Below, in pieces: positions 10,186 to 21,295 of a stretch of 64,000 nucleotides of DNA. The stretch comes from Moniliophthora roreri (Eukaryota; Basidiomycota; Agaricomycetes; Agaricales; Marasmiaceae), in the NCBI GenBank assembly GCA_001466705.2, contig LATX02000189.1, positions 806,001 to 870,000 of the forward strand. The letters run 5' to 3'. The notes beneath the pieces are model-generated. The model saw nothing but the letters and a program-made list of their open reading frames with translations. It ran no database searches and had not been told where the DNA came from. Both the position numbers and the translations under genes were made by a program. Within the stretch, counting starts at the first letter, position 1. Every line of letters starts with the position of its first letter.

Positions 10186-12542
10186 ATGTGGTTCTTGCCG
10201 TCGTTGCTACCCGTCGTTGCTCTATCGCTGTCTGGCGCAACCTGGGCGAATAACACGAAAGGACCGGGCTCCAAGTTTGTGACCACTCGCGACGGCCGTT
10301 TTCATGTCAATGGCAGGTGAGAAGAGTCTTTTTGTGCCTTTTTTTTTTTTCTTTTGACTGAAGCTGTTGATGTTCAGCGAGTTCAAGTGGATTGGAACGT
10401 CAGCGTATTGGCTACCCTCTTTGAACACAGGTAAATATTCTCTGCAGATTGTTTTCCATTGCCTCACAGTCTTTCAACAGAGGAGGATATCGTCAATACA
10501 CTGTCCAATATCTCTGCCGCTGGTATCAAGGTGGTTAGGACGTGGGCCTTTAACGGTGCGCTCACCAGCTCTCACGAAACAGACCGTTGCTTACGATGAT
10601 GCTTTAGATGTTGAAACCATTCCCGAGAATGGCACTTGGTTCCAGCTGGTCCAGAACGGGACTGTGACCGTCAACAATGGTACGAATGGATTGCAGAAGC
10701 TGGATCTAGTGCTTAAGCATGCCGAACGATTTGGTATCTACATTACGATGTCCCTTACGAACAACTGGAATCCTCGTCCACTCTTCGATAACTTGACCAG
10801 TTCCATCGGTGAGTTCCTTGTGATTGAGTATTACTTCCTTACTCAACCACCTTCACCAGATGATCTAGGAGCCTCCGTTCAAGCTAGGAGACTTTGGGAC
10901 AGAGACGTGACACCGGGAACAAACAACAGCCTTCCCAGGAATTTCCTCAGCAACGATTATGGTTGGTGGGCTTCTTTTCTGTTCCATTCGGAATGTTGAA
11001 CACTCCGTCAGGCGGTATGGATGTTTACGTTCGCCAGTTTGGCCTCAAGACGCATGATGAATTTTATACCAACGAAACTTTGCTCGCCGCGTTTAAGAAC
11101 TATACTACTCAGGTTGTATCCCGTTATGTCAACTCACCGGCAGTGTTCTCGTGGGAGGTAGCGAATGATCCGCGCTGCAATTCCTCGATCTCTGCATCTG
11201 CAACATGCGAAACCAGGACCGTTACCCAGTGGCACTCTGATGTTGCACAACACATACGCACAGTCGACCCAAATCACTTGATATCATCCGGGTTCGTTAT
11301 GATTTTACCCTTTGCAATCATCTGTCTAAAGTTACTGTATAGTGATCAAGGCTTCTTCTGCGTGGATTGCCCCAAACTCTTCCAGAGAACAACTCCGCCG
11401 CCGCCAGAAGTGTCTCCGGGACCTGGCGCACTTCGCAAACGTCTCCCACCCCCTTTGACAAAGGAGCGGCTGATGCGGGAACGTCGTGAGCAATGGAAGA
11501 AAACGAGGGCTGCGTTGGGTGCCAGGAACGAGGTGCAACAAGGAACAGGTGTTCGTGTGCGGGGAAGATGGGTTTCCACTCGTATGTTCACACTGTCATC
11601 TGAATTAGCCATCAGATAATTGATCATTCTCACAGCAACAAGGCGTCAAGCCGACGTTGGCGTTGGTTCCGCCTTCGATGGAGCTCATGGTGTCGATAGC
11701 GAAGACATTCTAAGCATCCCGGAGATTGGATTTGGTTCCTTCCAGCTATTCCCCGACCAGAATAGCTACGGTCCTGCAGATCCGAGTCTACCCGCCTTCA
11801 ACAATACCGTACAGTCGGGCAATGACTGGATCAGGCGACATGTAGAGGCTGCGGCAATGTAAGCCAAGCACACAGGTATATTTTCATCCCTACTGACGAT
11901 TATTTCTTCAGTCTACAGAAGCCAGTGTCGCTCACTGGCTTTGGCCTCGTAACACGGGCAAATGCACCATTTTTCGTTCCTTTCAACTCATCGGTAGCGC
12001 CTTTCGCTGGTCAAAGTGAGTGGTTTTGGTTGACTTTACGAGCTGCTCAGTAAGATTTGTATTTTCCCAGCCAACAACACTGTGCAGCCTTTTGGTGTTA
12101 CAAATGCACAGCGGGATGACGCATACTCGCAATGGCTTGACAGTGTGTATCAATATTATCATGCATGCTGCCCTTCAACTCACGATTCCCATTAACAGCT
12201 GGAATATCATCCGGTCTTGACGGTATCATGCAATATCAGGTATGTCACACTTAGATGAAACAGACAACCGAATTACTTATCATGCGTGTAGTGGGGCCAA
12301 GGCAATCTGACTGCTCAACCGGGCACTACCATCTCTCCGGACCTTACCGGCACTACGTCGAGCCCCAACACGAATACAGCTGGTCAGTCCCCGAACGATG
12401 GTTACAGTATCAATGGAGTTGGGTAAGTACTTAACAACCCTTAAGGATGGGGTATCTCTTATTCACGAGCTTTTACAGACAAGAGGATGTGCAGAATACG
12501 TTAAAAACGGCCTCGCAGGAAATAGGAAGCATCTTTGGATAA
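10186..12542 (+). CDS. Secreted GH5 mannanase-like protein lacking both catalytic glutamates
   Basis: The signal peptide starts at 10186 (MWFLPSLLPVVALSLSGATW). Multiple short introns separate exons encoding a GH5 subfamily-7-type barrel: SEFKWIGTSAYWLP, IKVVRTWAF, ITMSLTNNW, GGMDVYVRQFG, FSWEVANDPRC, DPNHLISSG, GFGSFQLFPDQ and NDWIRRHVEAA. Known GH5 mannanases have Glu acid/base in the NEP motif and Glu nucleophile in a LEEFG-like motif. Here the former is NDP (Asp codon 11167-11169) and the latter is LTGFGL (Gly codon 11937-11939). A basic, Pro-rich insertion sits at about 11365-11590 (RKRLPPPLTKERLMRERREQ). The protein ends in SQEIGSIFG at 12542. It is probably an inactive binding protein or a family member with altered chemistry rather than an ordinary mannanase. 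Confidence 0.85.
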
Positions 12543-12873
12543 TGGATTTGCACGATAAATTCAATGTTTTTACTTTAGATCAAGGACTATTGAGGATCTC
12601 CTTAGGGGCCACTGGACATTACTATCTATATATTTGTGTTCTGTTTTTCGTTTGCCCCAAATGTAATTTACAGCTTGAGAGAGAGAGATCATTGAGGATC
12701 AAACGTTTTCAATCACGGCACAACTTCAGACTGAGACTCGAGCACGCCATTTTGTTCACAGTTCACAACTCCACTCTCCGACGTGAGCGAGTTGAGTTTA
12801 GAGGGAACATCGTCCTCGAATCCTAAAGCGCGCGCGACAAACGTGACTTGTAAAAACTATCCCTCACACCCTC
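12543..12873. other. Intergenic region before XPD
   Basis: About 330 bp containing the 3' flank of the GH5 gene and the promoter of the helicase gene, with GAGAGAGAG near 12677 and a GC-rich CGCGCGCG-type run near 12830. No gene was recognised. Confidence 0.45.
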
Positions 12874-15800
12874 ATGAAGTTCACGATTGACAATCTACCA
12901 GTACGAGCGTTCTATAATCTCTTGGTTCGCTGTTGACATTCTGTCCAGGTAGTGTTCCCTTATGACCGAATATATCCTGGTAACTTGTCCCACTCATTCT
13001 GAGTGTCATGGAGGATTGAACCTATGTCAGAACAATACGCGTATATGTGTGACTTGAAGCGAACGCTGGATGCAACGGTACTTCGACTGGCTTGTATCGC
13101 ATTTTGAGTTCCTACTCACAACGAGGAACAGGGCCATTGTGTCTTGGAAATGCCCTCGGGAACAGGGAAGACAGTATCTCTTTTATCCCTCATCGTCTCG
13201 TACCAACAGGTTTGTCTCATTGCATGTCCCAGAGGAAATTATTTGACTCTTCCTGACAGTTCTATCCCACTCGGCGGAAACTTATCTACTGCTCGCGAAC
13301 GGTGCCGGAAATAGAGAAGGCTTTGGCAGAATTGAAGAGGTTAATGGCCTACCGAATATCATGCGCCGAAACTGAGGAGGAGAAAGAGAGGGAAAAGAAC
13401 TTTACGGGTCTGGGATTAACGAGTAGAAAGAACCTATGTATTCATCCCGAGGTGCGTGCCTACACTCCTGGTTCTTGTATGTGGATACTGACACTGCTTC
13501 TCAGGTTTCAAAAGAGAAGAAAGGAAAGGTTGTGGACGCTCGTTGTCGTGACCTCACGAACTCTGCTGCCTGCGAGAAGGGTCGAGCGGAACCCGGTTCA
13601 GTGGAGCTCTGCGATTGGCACGAGGTGCACCCCATGAAATTCGCTACTTCTATCCTATGTTTATCGATGCAGAATTTAGGAAAACTCGAACCTGGCAACC
13701 TAGTACCTCCAGGAATCTGGACGTTGGCGGATTTACTGCAATACGGAAGAGACGAGGTCATATGCCCCTATTTCACTGTCAGAAGAATGGCAAGTCAGCT
13801 TGCAAATGAATCGATACCAGGTCCTCACAGTCAACAGCTGCCATTTGTGGATGTAATTATCTATTCTTTTCACTACCTATTGGATCCGAAAGTGGCAGAA
13901 CAAGTCTCGAAGGAGATGTCCAAGGACGCTATCGTAGTTTTTGACGAAGCTCATAATATTGGTGAGACTCCAATTATCTCGTCCGCTATTCATGCATAGC
14001 CTCTGATCACGTATAAGCAGATAACGTTTGCATAGAGTCGCTGAGCATTGATTTGACCAGACCTATGTTGGATTCAGCAGCCCGGAGCATTGGAAAGCTT
14101 GGTGATAGAATTGAAGAGTGAATCCCTTTGATTCACTTGTTATATAATCGCTGACCTCTAAAAAGAGTTAAAACAAAGGACGCCGCAAAACTTCAAGATG
14201 AATACGCGAAATTGGTAGAAGGCCTCCAGGAGAATACCGGCTCAGCAGAAGACATAGATGGTTTCATGACGGCTCCAGGTATTCCTGTTGCAAATGTGTT
14301 ACGGTGAATTTGTACTGATTGTTTTCCAGTACTGCCTGAAGACTTACTGAATGAAGCTATTCCCGGTAATATAAGGAAGGCTGAACACTTTGTTGCATTC
14401 CTAAAACGTTTCGTGGAGTACTTGAAGGTACGTGGTGAATGCTGATCAACTACGTTTACTGATCAGTTCTTACTTCCAGACGCGAATGCGTGTGCTACAT
14501 GTCGTGGCAGAGACACCACTGTCATTTTTGCAACATCTCAAGGACATCACATATATCGAACGGCGTCCTTTGCGGTAAGACAGTATCACTTCAAAGCTTT
14601 GCAGAGGATGTTCGTGACTGGTCATGTGCAGATTCTGCGCCGAGCGCCTCCAGTCATTAATCAGGACCTTAGAGCTCAGCCGTCTCGATGAGTACTCTGC
14701 ACTACAGAAAGTCGCCAGCTTCGCTACTCTAGTTTCTACTTACGAAAAAGGTCAAGTTCAGAATAATCATCGACAATTGAAAGCTGACTGACCCTTAATC
14801 AAAAGGCTTTCTGCTGATTCTGGAGCCCTTCGAGACAGAGAATGCCACAGTACCAAACCCGATCTTTCACTTTACGTTTGTTCATACATTGCTGTGTCTT
14901 GGTCTGTCCTCATTGCGGTTCGACAGATGCCTGGATCCCTCCCTCGCGATTAAACCGGTTTTCGAGCGGTTTAGCAGTGTAGTTATCACATCGGGAACAA
15001 TTTCACCGCTGGACATGTATCCAAAGATGCTACAGTTTTCGCCTGTAGTCCAAGAAACATATCCAATGACGCTGACAAGAAACTCATTCCTGCCACTGGC
15101 AAGTACTAAATTTTTCCAAATTTTGGTGGCACATGGGATTGACTTGACGTAGGTTATCACCCGTGGAAGTGATCAAGTCGCCATTAGCTCACGATTCGAA
15201 GTTAGGAACGATCCAGCTGTGGTTCGAAATTTCGGTAGTATTCTCGTCGAATATAGTAAAATCGTGCCCGACGGTATAGTGGCATTCTTCCCGAGTTACC
15301 TGTACATGGAATCCATTGTCGCCGCTTGGAATGATATGGTATGTGGAACGATTTTTATTCACCCACTCTACTGATGATTACCTCAGGGCATATTGAATGA
15401 AGTCTGGAAGCATAAGCTCATATTTGTTGAGACTCCTGACGCTAATGAAACTAGCATTGCCCTGGAAAATTACAGAAGAGTATGCAATCCTTCACCTTAG
15501 TACACCTTCGGTCTGACGTTGGAAACCGCAGGCATGTGATAACGGGCGCGGTGCTGTTCTATTATCAGTGGCAAGAGGAAAGGTCTCAGAAGGGATCGAT
15601 TTCGACCATAACTACGGACGAGCTGTCATCATGTTTGGGTATGAGTGTTTAAAACCCATACAAAGTTGTAGTCACTGACGACGCGACAGGGTTCCTTACC
15701 AGTACACTGAGAGTCGAATTCTAAAGGCACGCCTCGAATATTTGCGAGATGCATACCGGATACGCGAATCGGAATTTCTTGGTTTTGATGCAATGCGCAA

Positions 15801-16234
15801 TGCGGCGCAATGTGTTGGTCGTGTTTTGCGGGGAAAGACCGACTGGGGTCTCATGGTATTCGCCGACAAGGTAAAAAGCGCCTTCCATCTTCCTTGCACT
15901 GTTCTCACAGGGAGCCTAGCGCTTCGCACGCGCAGACAAGAGGGCGAAACTTCCCCGTTGGATCAACCAATACATAACGGAAACCGCGTCAAATCTCTCC
16001 ACCGACATGGCATTGACATTGTCCAAGCTCTTCATGCGAACAATATCCCAGAACCCGAATGAAAATCAGACTGGAGTGTCGTTGTGGACACTGGACGATG
16101 TCCTGAAAGCGCAGGCTAAGCAATTAGCCTTAGCGGAAATGGACGTGGATCAAGAGTCCCAACACGATGAAGAGGATGTGTATAGTGACGGTGGAATCAG
16201 TGACCGCATGTTGGCTGAGTTTGAGGTGGATTGA
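12874..16234 (+). CDS. RAD3: TFIIH 5'-3' DNA helicase XPD/Rad3
   Basis: Fe-S superfamily 2 helicase of TFIIH that opens DNA in nucleotide excision repair and supports transcription initiation. Start [10 protein letters not shown] at 12874. Motifs in order: [16 protein letters not shown] (Walker A, about 13150), [13 protein letters not shown] (motif Ia, 13290), Fe-S cysteines in [25 protein letters not shown] and ELCDWHE (13425-13625), [10 protein letters not shown] (DEAH box, about 13940-14020), [15 protein letters not shown] (about 14980-15030), [20 protein letters not shown] (about 15570) and [20 protein letters not shown] (motif VI, 15800-15860). It ends in an acidic tail ([19 protein letters not shown]). 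About 16 short introns break the gene, some disrupting motif codons. Full length, close to the usual 760-800 aa. Confidence 0.96.
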
Positions 16235-16304
16235 TATATTACAAGTCTGATACAGGTGTATTAGCTAGCTAGTGCATTTGAACGTTAATCGATCTTAATA
16301 GGAG

Positions 16305-16598
16305 CTAGATGTATGTCATCTCGGACATTGTGAGCATTTTCCAGGAAGCTGGAAGTATTGTGTTCATCTGACTAGAGACACATTCAAGGAATGTGGCGCA
16401 TACCTCATTTGTAACAATGCGTTGGGGGTGTCCGTAGTAGCGACGGCAGTGACAAGGGTTTTCCGGGGAACTGCAAGTGGGGGGGTGGGATGAACTGAGG
16501 AAGCAGCGGCGGGAGTGACAGTCGACGTTCGTTTCTCCGGTGAAAGTGAGGTGACCACATCCAGTCGAGCGGATGAATCTAAGTTGGCGATGACACAT
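16305..16598 (-). CDS. Small Cys/His-rich protein of an uncharacterised basidiomycete family
   Basis: The frame starts MCHRQLRFIRSTGCGHLTFT at 16598 and continues with VDCHSRRCFLSSSHPPTC, then CHCRRYYGHPQRIVTN. The spacing of CGH, DC, C, HP and CxC, followed by YYGxPxR, looks like a structural zinc-binding fold. I associate it with many small unnamed proteins of mushroom-forming fungi, from memory only. A 36-nt stretch (gtatgc...gtcag, about 16391-16426) could be a very short intron; both readings stay in frame and stop near 16305. An acceptor-like sequence lies just before the ATG, so an upstream non-coding or coding exon is possible. A related module is at 44624. Confidence 0.55.
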   Translation of the reverse strand: MCHRQLRFIRSTGCGHLTFTGETNVDCHSRRCFLSSSHPPTCSSPENPCHCRRYYGHPQRIVTNEVCATFLECVSSQMNTILPASWKMLTMSEMTYI

Positions 16599-17950
16599 CT
16601 GACAGAATCAATCCTTGGTCAAAACGACTCGGACCAATAAAATTCGTGAGGCTTCTAACTTGGAAGTGGACGTCGGCGGAGGTAGGAGAGAACGATGGTC
16701 TGATCACGGCCACTCTTCTAATAACCTGAGGGGAAGAACTAGATCAACGGTCCCGGCGGGATCCAGAAAAAGATCAAGGATTCACTCACCGATTCCGAGC
16801 GCTGTTGGGCTGGATGCAGATAGTCCGTCGTTTGCAAGTGGGAGTTGATTTTTTTATGAGTCCCTTTTAACCGCGAAAAAAAAGAATGCGGACCGACTCC
16901 CTGGCTCTCAGAGTTGGCCGTAAATACTTCATAGTATCATACTGCAGAAAAGAGTCTGGAAATTCGGTGACGATAAAGGGCAGTTTATGGCATGAACGAT
17001 AGAAGCTTCCAACCTCGCGAGTCAATTTGTTCCCGTGTGTGTGCTCAATACTCGTGAATTTAGCTTTATATGTCTTGAGCCGTCCTTGTCTTGGCTATCA
17101 TTGCATTTCAATGGCATCTCAAAGCGAGATTCCGATTCCTTATGTTCACCTCGGTTGGCTGTAAACTGCTATTTCCTGCCGACAGTACTTCCAAGTTGAC
17201 GGCTCTGATCCACGGATGCTCGCTAGTGATACGCCCCGTTGAGGCACCTGCTTCGCTACATATACTAGGCCTTAACAGGACAGATCATTCTTCTATGAAA
17301 TCTTCCATCAGGTCATGCATGGTACGCATCATGCATGGGCACAGACAGGAGTGGATTCAAGGAACACAAGGATTCTGCTATATCTGGCAAGCAGTTCTGG
17401 AGAGAACGCCTTTTAGCTTACAGAGGTGGCAAAAACCGGGAAAGCGTTTTACATACGCATCCCTCCCGCGAAATAGTGGTACCCTCGTGGCTCAATAGGT
17501 CTCCTCTTCTAATAGCCATACTGTCAAATTACTGTCGGCACCCACGTCTTCAACCAGATCTTGTCTGTCACATTGTTCATATAGGGCCCAAGTTGCAGCC
17601 GACTTACGTACAAACAAGGAAATTTAGATGTCTAATTGGTGGATACGAATGTGTACGTTGGATTGCGCCTTGAATTGAATAGAATATAGATGAATAAGTG
17701 CAACACCGTAAAGATGTGTCAAATGCCGGAAGCTTATGGTAGCGAAAGCAATGGTTGCAGATGTATAAAAACCACATGAAATTTTCCCCAAGTCCTTGGC
17801 TATTATCAGACCATAGACGCCGTTCGCGCATCGCTGATGAGATTCTGTCTTCGTCGAAAAATTCTATGTCAGCCTTCACACGGCATGTGAGTCAGTACAG
17901 AGAACCATACGACATTGCCGACAGGTGAGCTCACCGACTGTATTAAAGTT
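16599..17950. other. Gene-poor region between Cys-rich gene and YME1
   Basis: About 1.35 kb with only short open frames on either strand. Around 17110 an ATG opens MASQSEIPIPYVHLGWL followed by a possible tiny intron, but no continuation I trust. The 3' flank of YME1 is at the right end. No repeat, tRNA or transposon ends were recognised. Confidence 0.4.
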
Positions 17951-20900
17951 CTAGGAATCAGACGAACTTGACAGTTCTGTCTCGAGAACTTCTGTAATGT
18001 TTCGTATTGGCTCCCCCTTCACGACTTTAGCGACTTCATCTTTATCTAGTGTTTCGTGTTCCACCAACGCACGGGCGAGCTGCCGGAAAAGGTCAGATAT
18101 CAACGTGAACGCTGTCGAAATATTTACTTACGCGATGCAGTTCCTCAATCCGGGATTTTAATAGCACAGTGGTCCTGTTTTCGCTTTCTTTGATGATCCT
18201 TTATAACGGAGGCTGGTAAGAGCGACGAATACTATAAAGAACCTGGTGAAACCTACTTGGTCACCTCATCCTCAATCTCATCTTTTCGCCGAGGACTGAG
18301 ATCTGCACTGTCGTCATAATATATCGGGCCAAGCTTAGAGAAGCCCCATTGCTACCAAAAAGGCTCAGAGCAATATAAATGGAAGACGACAGTGGCTCGT
18401 ACCTTGACCATCATCCGAGCAGTGTGAGTTGCCTTCCTGATATCCGAGCTTGCTCCACTAGTGACTGCTTGAGGGCCATATACTGTCCGAGTGTTATCAG
18501 TAGCCCAAATATCCGATATGTCTCGCTTACTCAATTCTTCGGCGACGCGGCCTCCCATGCTCACATCGATGGAAGCTAGGTATTCCTTCAGGCTGACGGA
18601 GAAACGATCGTTTTCAGGAAGGAATGATGTCTGAATCGCGATGGGTTAGGCAGGCGATTACTTCTGTAAACCTCAATTAAAACTTGCATATCCAAGCGCG
18701 TGGCCCCGAGGAACACAAGTGACTTTGTGCAAGGGAATGGCTCCATCAGTGTAGAGAGCGACAAGTGCATGGCCACCCTGAGTTCAAAGGTCCTTCAGTG
18801 GTGACGCTGGACAAGTCGCATTTACATACTTCATGGTATGCTGTCGCCAGCTTGGCTTTCTCGTCGATTGCGGCACTCTTCCTCTCCGCACCCATAAGGA
18901 TTCTGTCCTGTATCAAAACTTGAGTATCAAGCCAGTGACCGAGATGAAACACGTTACTCTGGCCCATTCAAAGTGACTTAGGTTTACTTCTTTGGCGTGT
19001 TCTTTAGCCGCACGAACTGCAGCCTGGCTAAGGTGGGCGAGAATGACATGAGACAGACTCTAAGCCCACATTGTTGAGATACTTACTTGACCATATTCTG
19101 CAAGTCGGCCCCAGAGAAGCCTGAAGTTCCCCGAGCTAGAACCTTAGCGTCGACGTCTACATGTCTTCAATGAACGAATTAAAATAGAAAGAGAATAAGG
19201 AAGAACCTTTGCTCGTTGTAACATTCTTCATGTGGTGCTGCAAGATTTGCATACGTCCACCTGAAAGAAAACCTCAGAACCTCGTCATAACAATGTTGTT
19301 GGTACTCACGAATGTCAGGGAGTGGGACAGCGATGTGTCGATCAAATCGTCCAGGTCTTACCAAAGCTCTATACGGATTTTTTTCAGATACAGTACTTCG
19401 TCGATTAATGAATGTTGAACGCACGGGTCCAGACTCTCGGGAAAGTTGGTAGCAGCCATTACGATAACACCTTCAGTCTGTTGGAAACCATCCATCTCCA
19501 CTAGAAGCTGATTTAGGGTTTGCTTCATATACTGCTGGTCGCGGCTGCTCCGTCGTCCACCAACGGCATCCAACTCGTCAATGAAGATAATAGCGGGTTC
19601 TTTCTTGCGTGCCGCTGCGAACAGCTCCCGAACTCTTTTAGCACCTACCCCGACAAACATTTCCTCAAAGTCGGATCTGTCATGACGTTAGCAACGATAC
19701 GAATCTGGGAAGCAGATCTTGCGTACCCTGATGCAAAGAAGAAGGGTACGCCAGCTTCGCCAGCAACCGCCCGTGCAAGCATGGTTTTACCAGTTCCTGG
19801 TGGGCTATAAGGCGCTTAGTTGATACATGTAAGATGACAGTCGAAGATTTGTTACCCTGTCAGAAGCACACCCTTTGGCAGTTTACCTCCCAGGGTGGCA
19901 AAGGCAGAAGGATCCTTAAGAAAGGCTACGATATCTTGTAGTTCCTATATCGAATAATATCAGAAAATGACAAACTTGGAAAGAAATGAGCAAATGTACT
20001 TCTTTGACCTCATCAACACCATGGACATCGCTGAATTTGACAACCTTTCCCTCTGATGGTTCAAATTGGGACTGGCGGGGACCATTCTTCATGAAACCCG
20101 TGTTCTCGAAGAAGACAGATAAGATGATCAAGAAAACTAGCATATTCGCAGGTAAGTCCAGTTCAAAACAAGGATAAGCGTAGGCTTACAGAACGAGGCA
20201 ACGAGGGTCAAGGCCAGGAATCGGACCAACCGGGGAATCCACGCGCCCTTGCCTAAAAACCAGGATGTTCAGTCCAACTAAGAGGAGTACGCAAACAGAC
20301 TAACGTTCAACTATTGTAACCTGGATAGGGCCACCGTCGTTGGAAGTCGAGGACGAGTTGAGAAAAGGATTTGAGCTGGTGTTGGTTCGGGTAGACGAAG
20401 CCGCTTGACCAGAAAGCACATTCTGTGCTATTTCTTGACTGGGAGTTAAACCCGGTTTCTGAAGGCTAGCATTCTCTGGTAAGCTGTTTGCCTGTTCAGG
20501 AGTCTTCGATTCTGAGACCACGTCCGATGTAGACGGCTCTGACGATGTTTCCGAAGGGTTCTTTGACAATTCCAACGAGGAAAGAAGGCTGTCCCTACGA
20601 CGAACGGCTGCGCTGACAGAAGCCTGTTGACCAGTATTGACAAGACTGGCCAGATATATCTGGAATGCTTGTGGTGACTGAAGGAGGGGCGAGGTTGGGT
20701 CCTGGTTAGAAGCTGTTACACTGTTCCGCTGTTCCGAATGAAGACGACGACTGAAACGTACGAATTCACACATTCTTTCCCATCTGCTAATAATAAGCTC
20801 GTATGAGCTTTTGAGTTTCGTGTCTCGTAATGCTTCAAAGAAAGCAAGCTGTTTGGAAACGTCGTGTGGGTACACATTTGCTTCAGCTTCCAAACGGGTG

Positions 20901-21250
20901 ATGTGTGCTACGACCGTGGGCGATGGAACGGTAGTTGAGCGAGAGAATATTGAGCCAAGTGAGATATGACGAGCCGGATGTAGGGAGGGAGAGAAATTCG
21001 GAGGTCTACGGTGCAATTGCGCTACATTTCGGAGGAGAGACGTGGTGGGAGTCGAGGAAATTGTGCGCCATTGCTGGAGTGCTGAATGGTTGATAGGACG
21101 TGCAGAGCGCGTCGAAGAGCGCAGCGAACTGCAAAGCTGAAACGAAACGATTTTCAGCATCGAGGAAAGAGCATGATTTGGGAAAAAAGTTTTGGAAAGA
21201 GATGCGGCGTACCACACTCGGACGTCCGAGCAAAGTTTTTTCATTCCCAC
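17951..21250 (-). CDS. YME1: Mitochondrial i-AAA protease Yme1 (FtsH family)
   Basis: ATP-dependent zinc metalloprotease of the inner membrane with its active site facing the intermembrane space. Two in-frame ATGs are possible, 21250 and 21160; the second ([20 protein letters not shown]) looks like a cleaner presequence. Exon 1 is long and includes a variable region. Then follow a membrane segment near 20120, the AAA Walker A region near 19790-19860, Walker [21 protein letters not shown] (about 19540-19590), [15 protein letters not shown] (about 19430-19470), [19 protein letters not shown] (about 19315-19370), and the protease motif [14 protein letters not shown] (HExxH, formed across an intron near 18780-18835). 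[16 protein letters not shown] follows (about 18610-18715), then [10 protein letters not shown] and [18 protein letters not shown]. The C-terminus is [15 protein letters not shown], stop at 17951. It is split by many short introns. Its putative adaptor Mgr3 lies near 9 kb. Confidence 0.95.
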
Positions 21251-21295
21251 GACTCTTGCTTACGACTTGCTGCCGCCGACGACCAACATCACCCC
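21161..21295. promoter_or_regulatory. Bidirectional promoter region YME1 / CCNDBP1-like gene
   Basis: The divergent start codons lie only 45 bp apart (21250 to 21296), or 135 bp if YME1 starts at 21160. This compactness itself argues for the internal YME1 ATG. No specific factor site can be assigned by eye. Confidence 0.45.
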
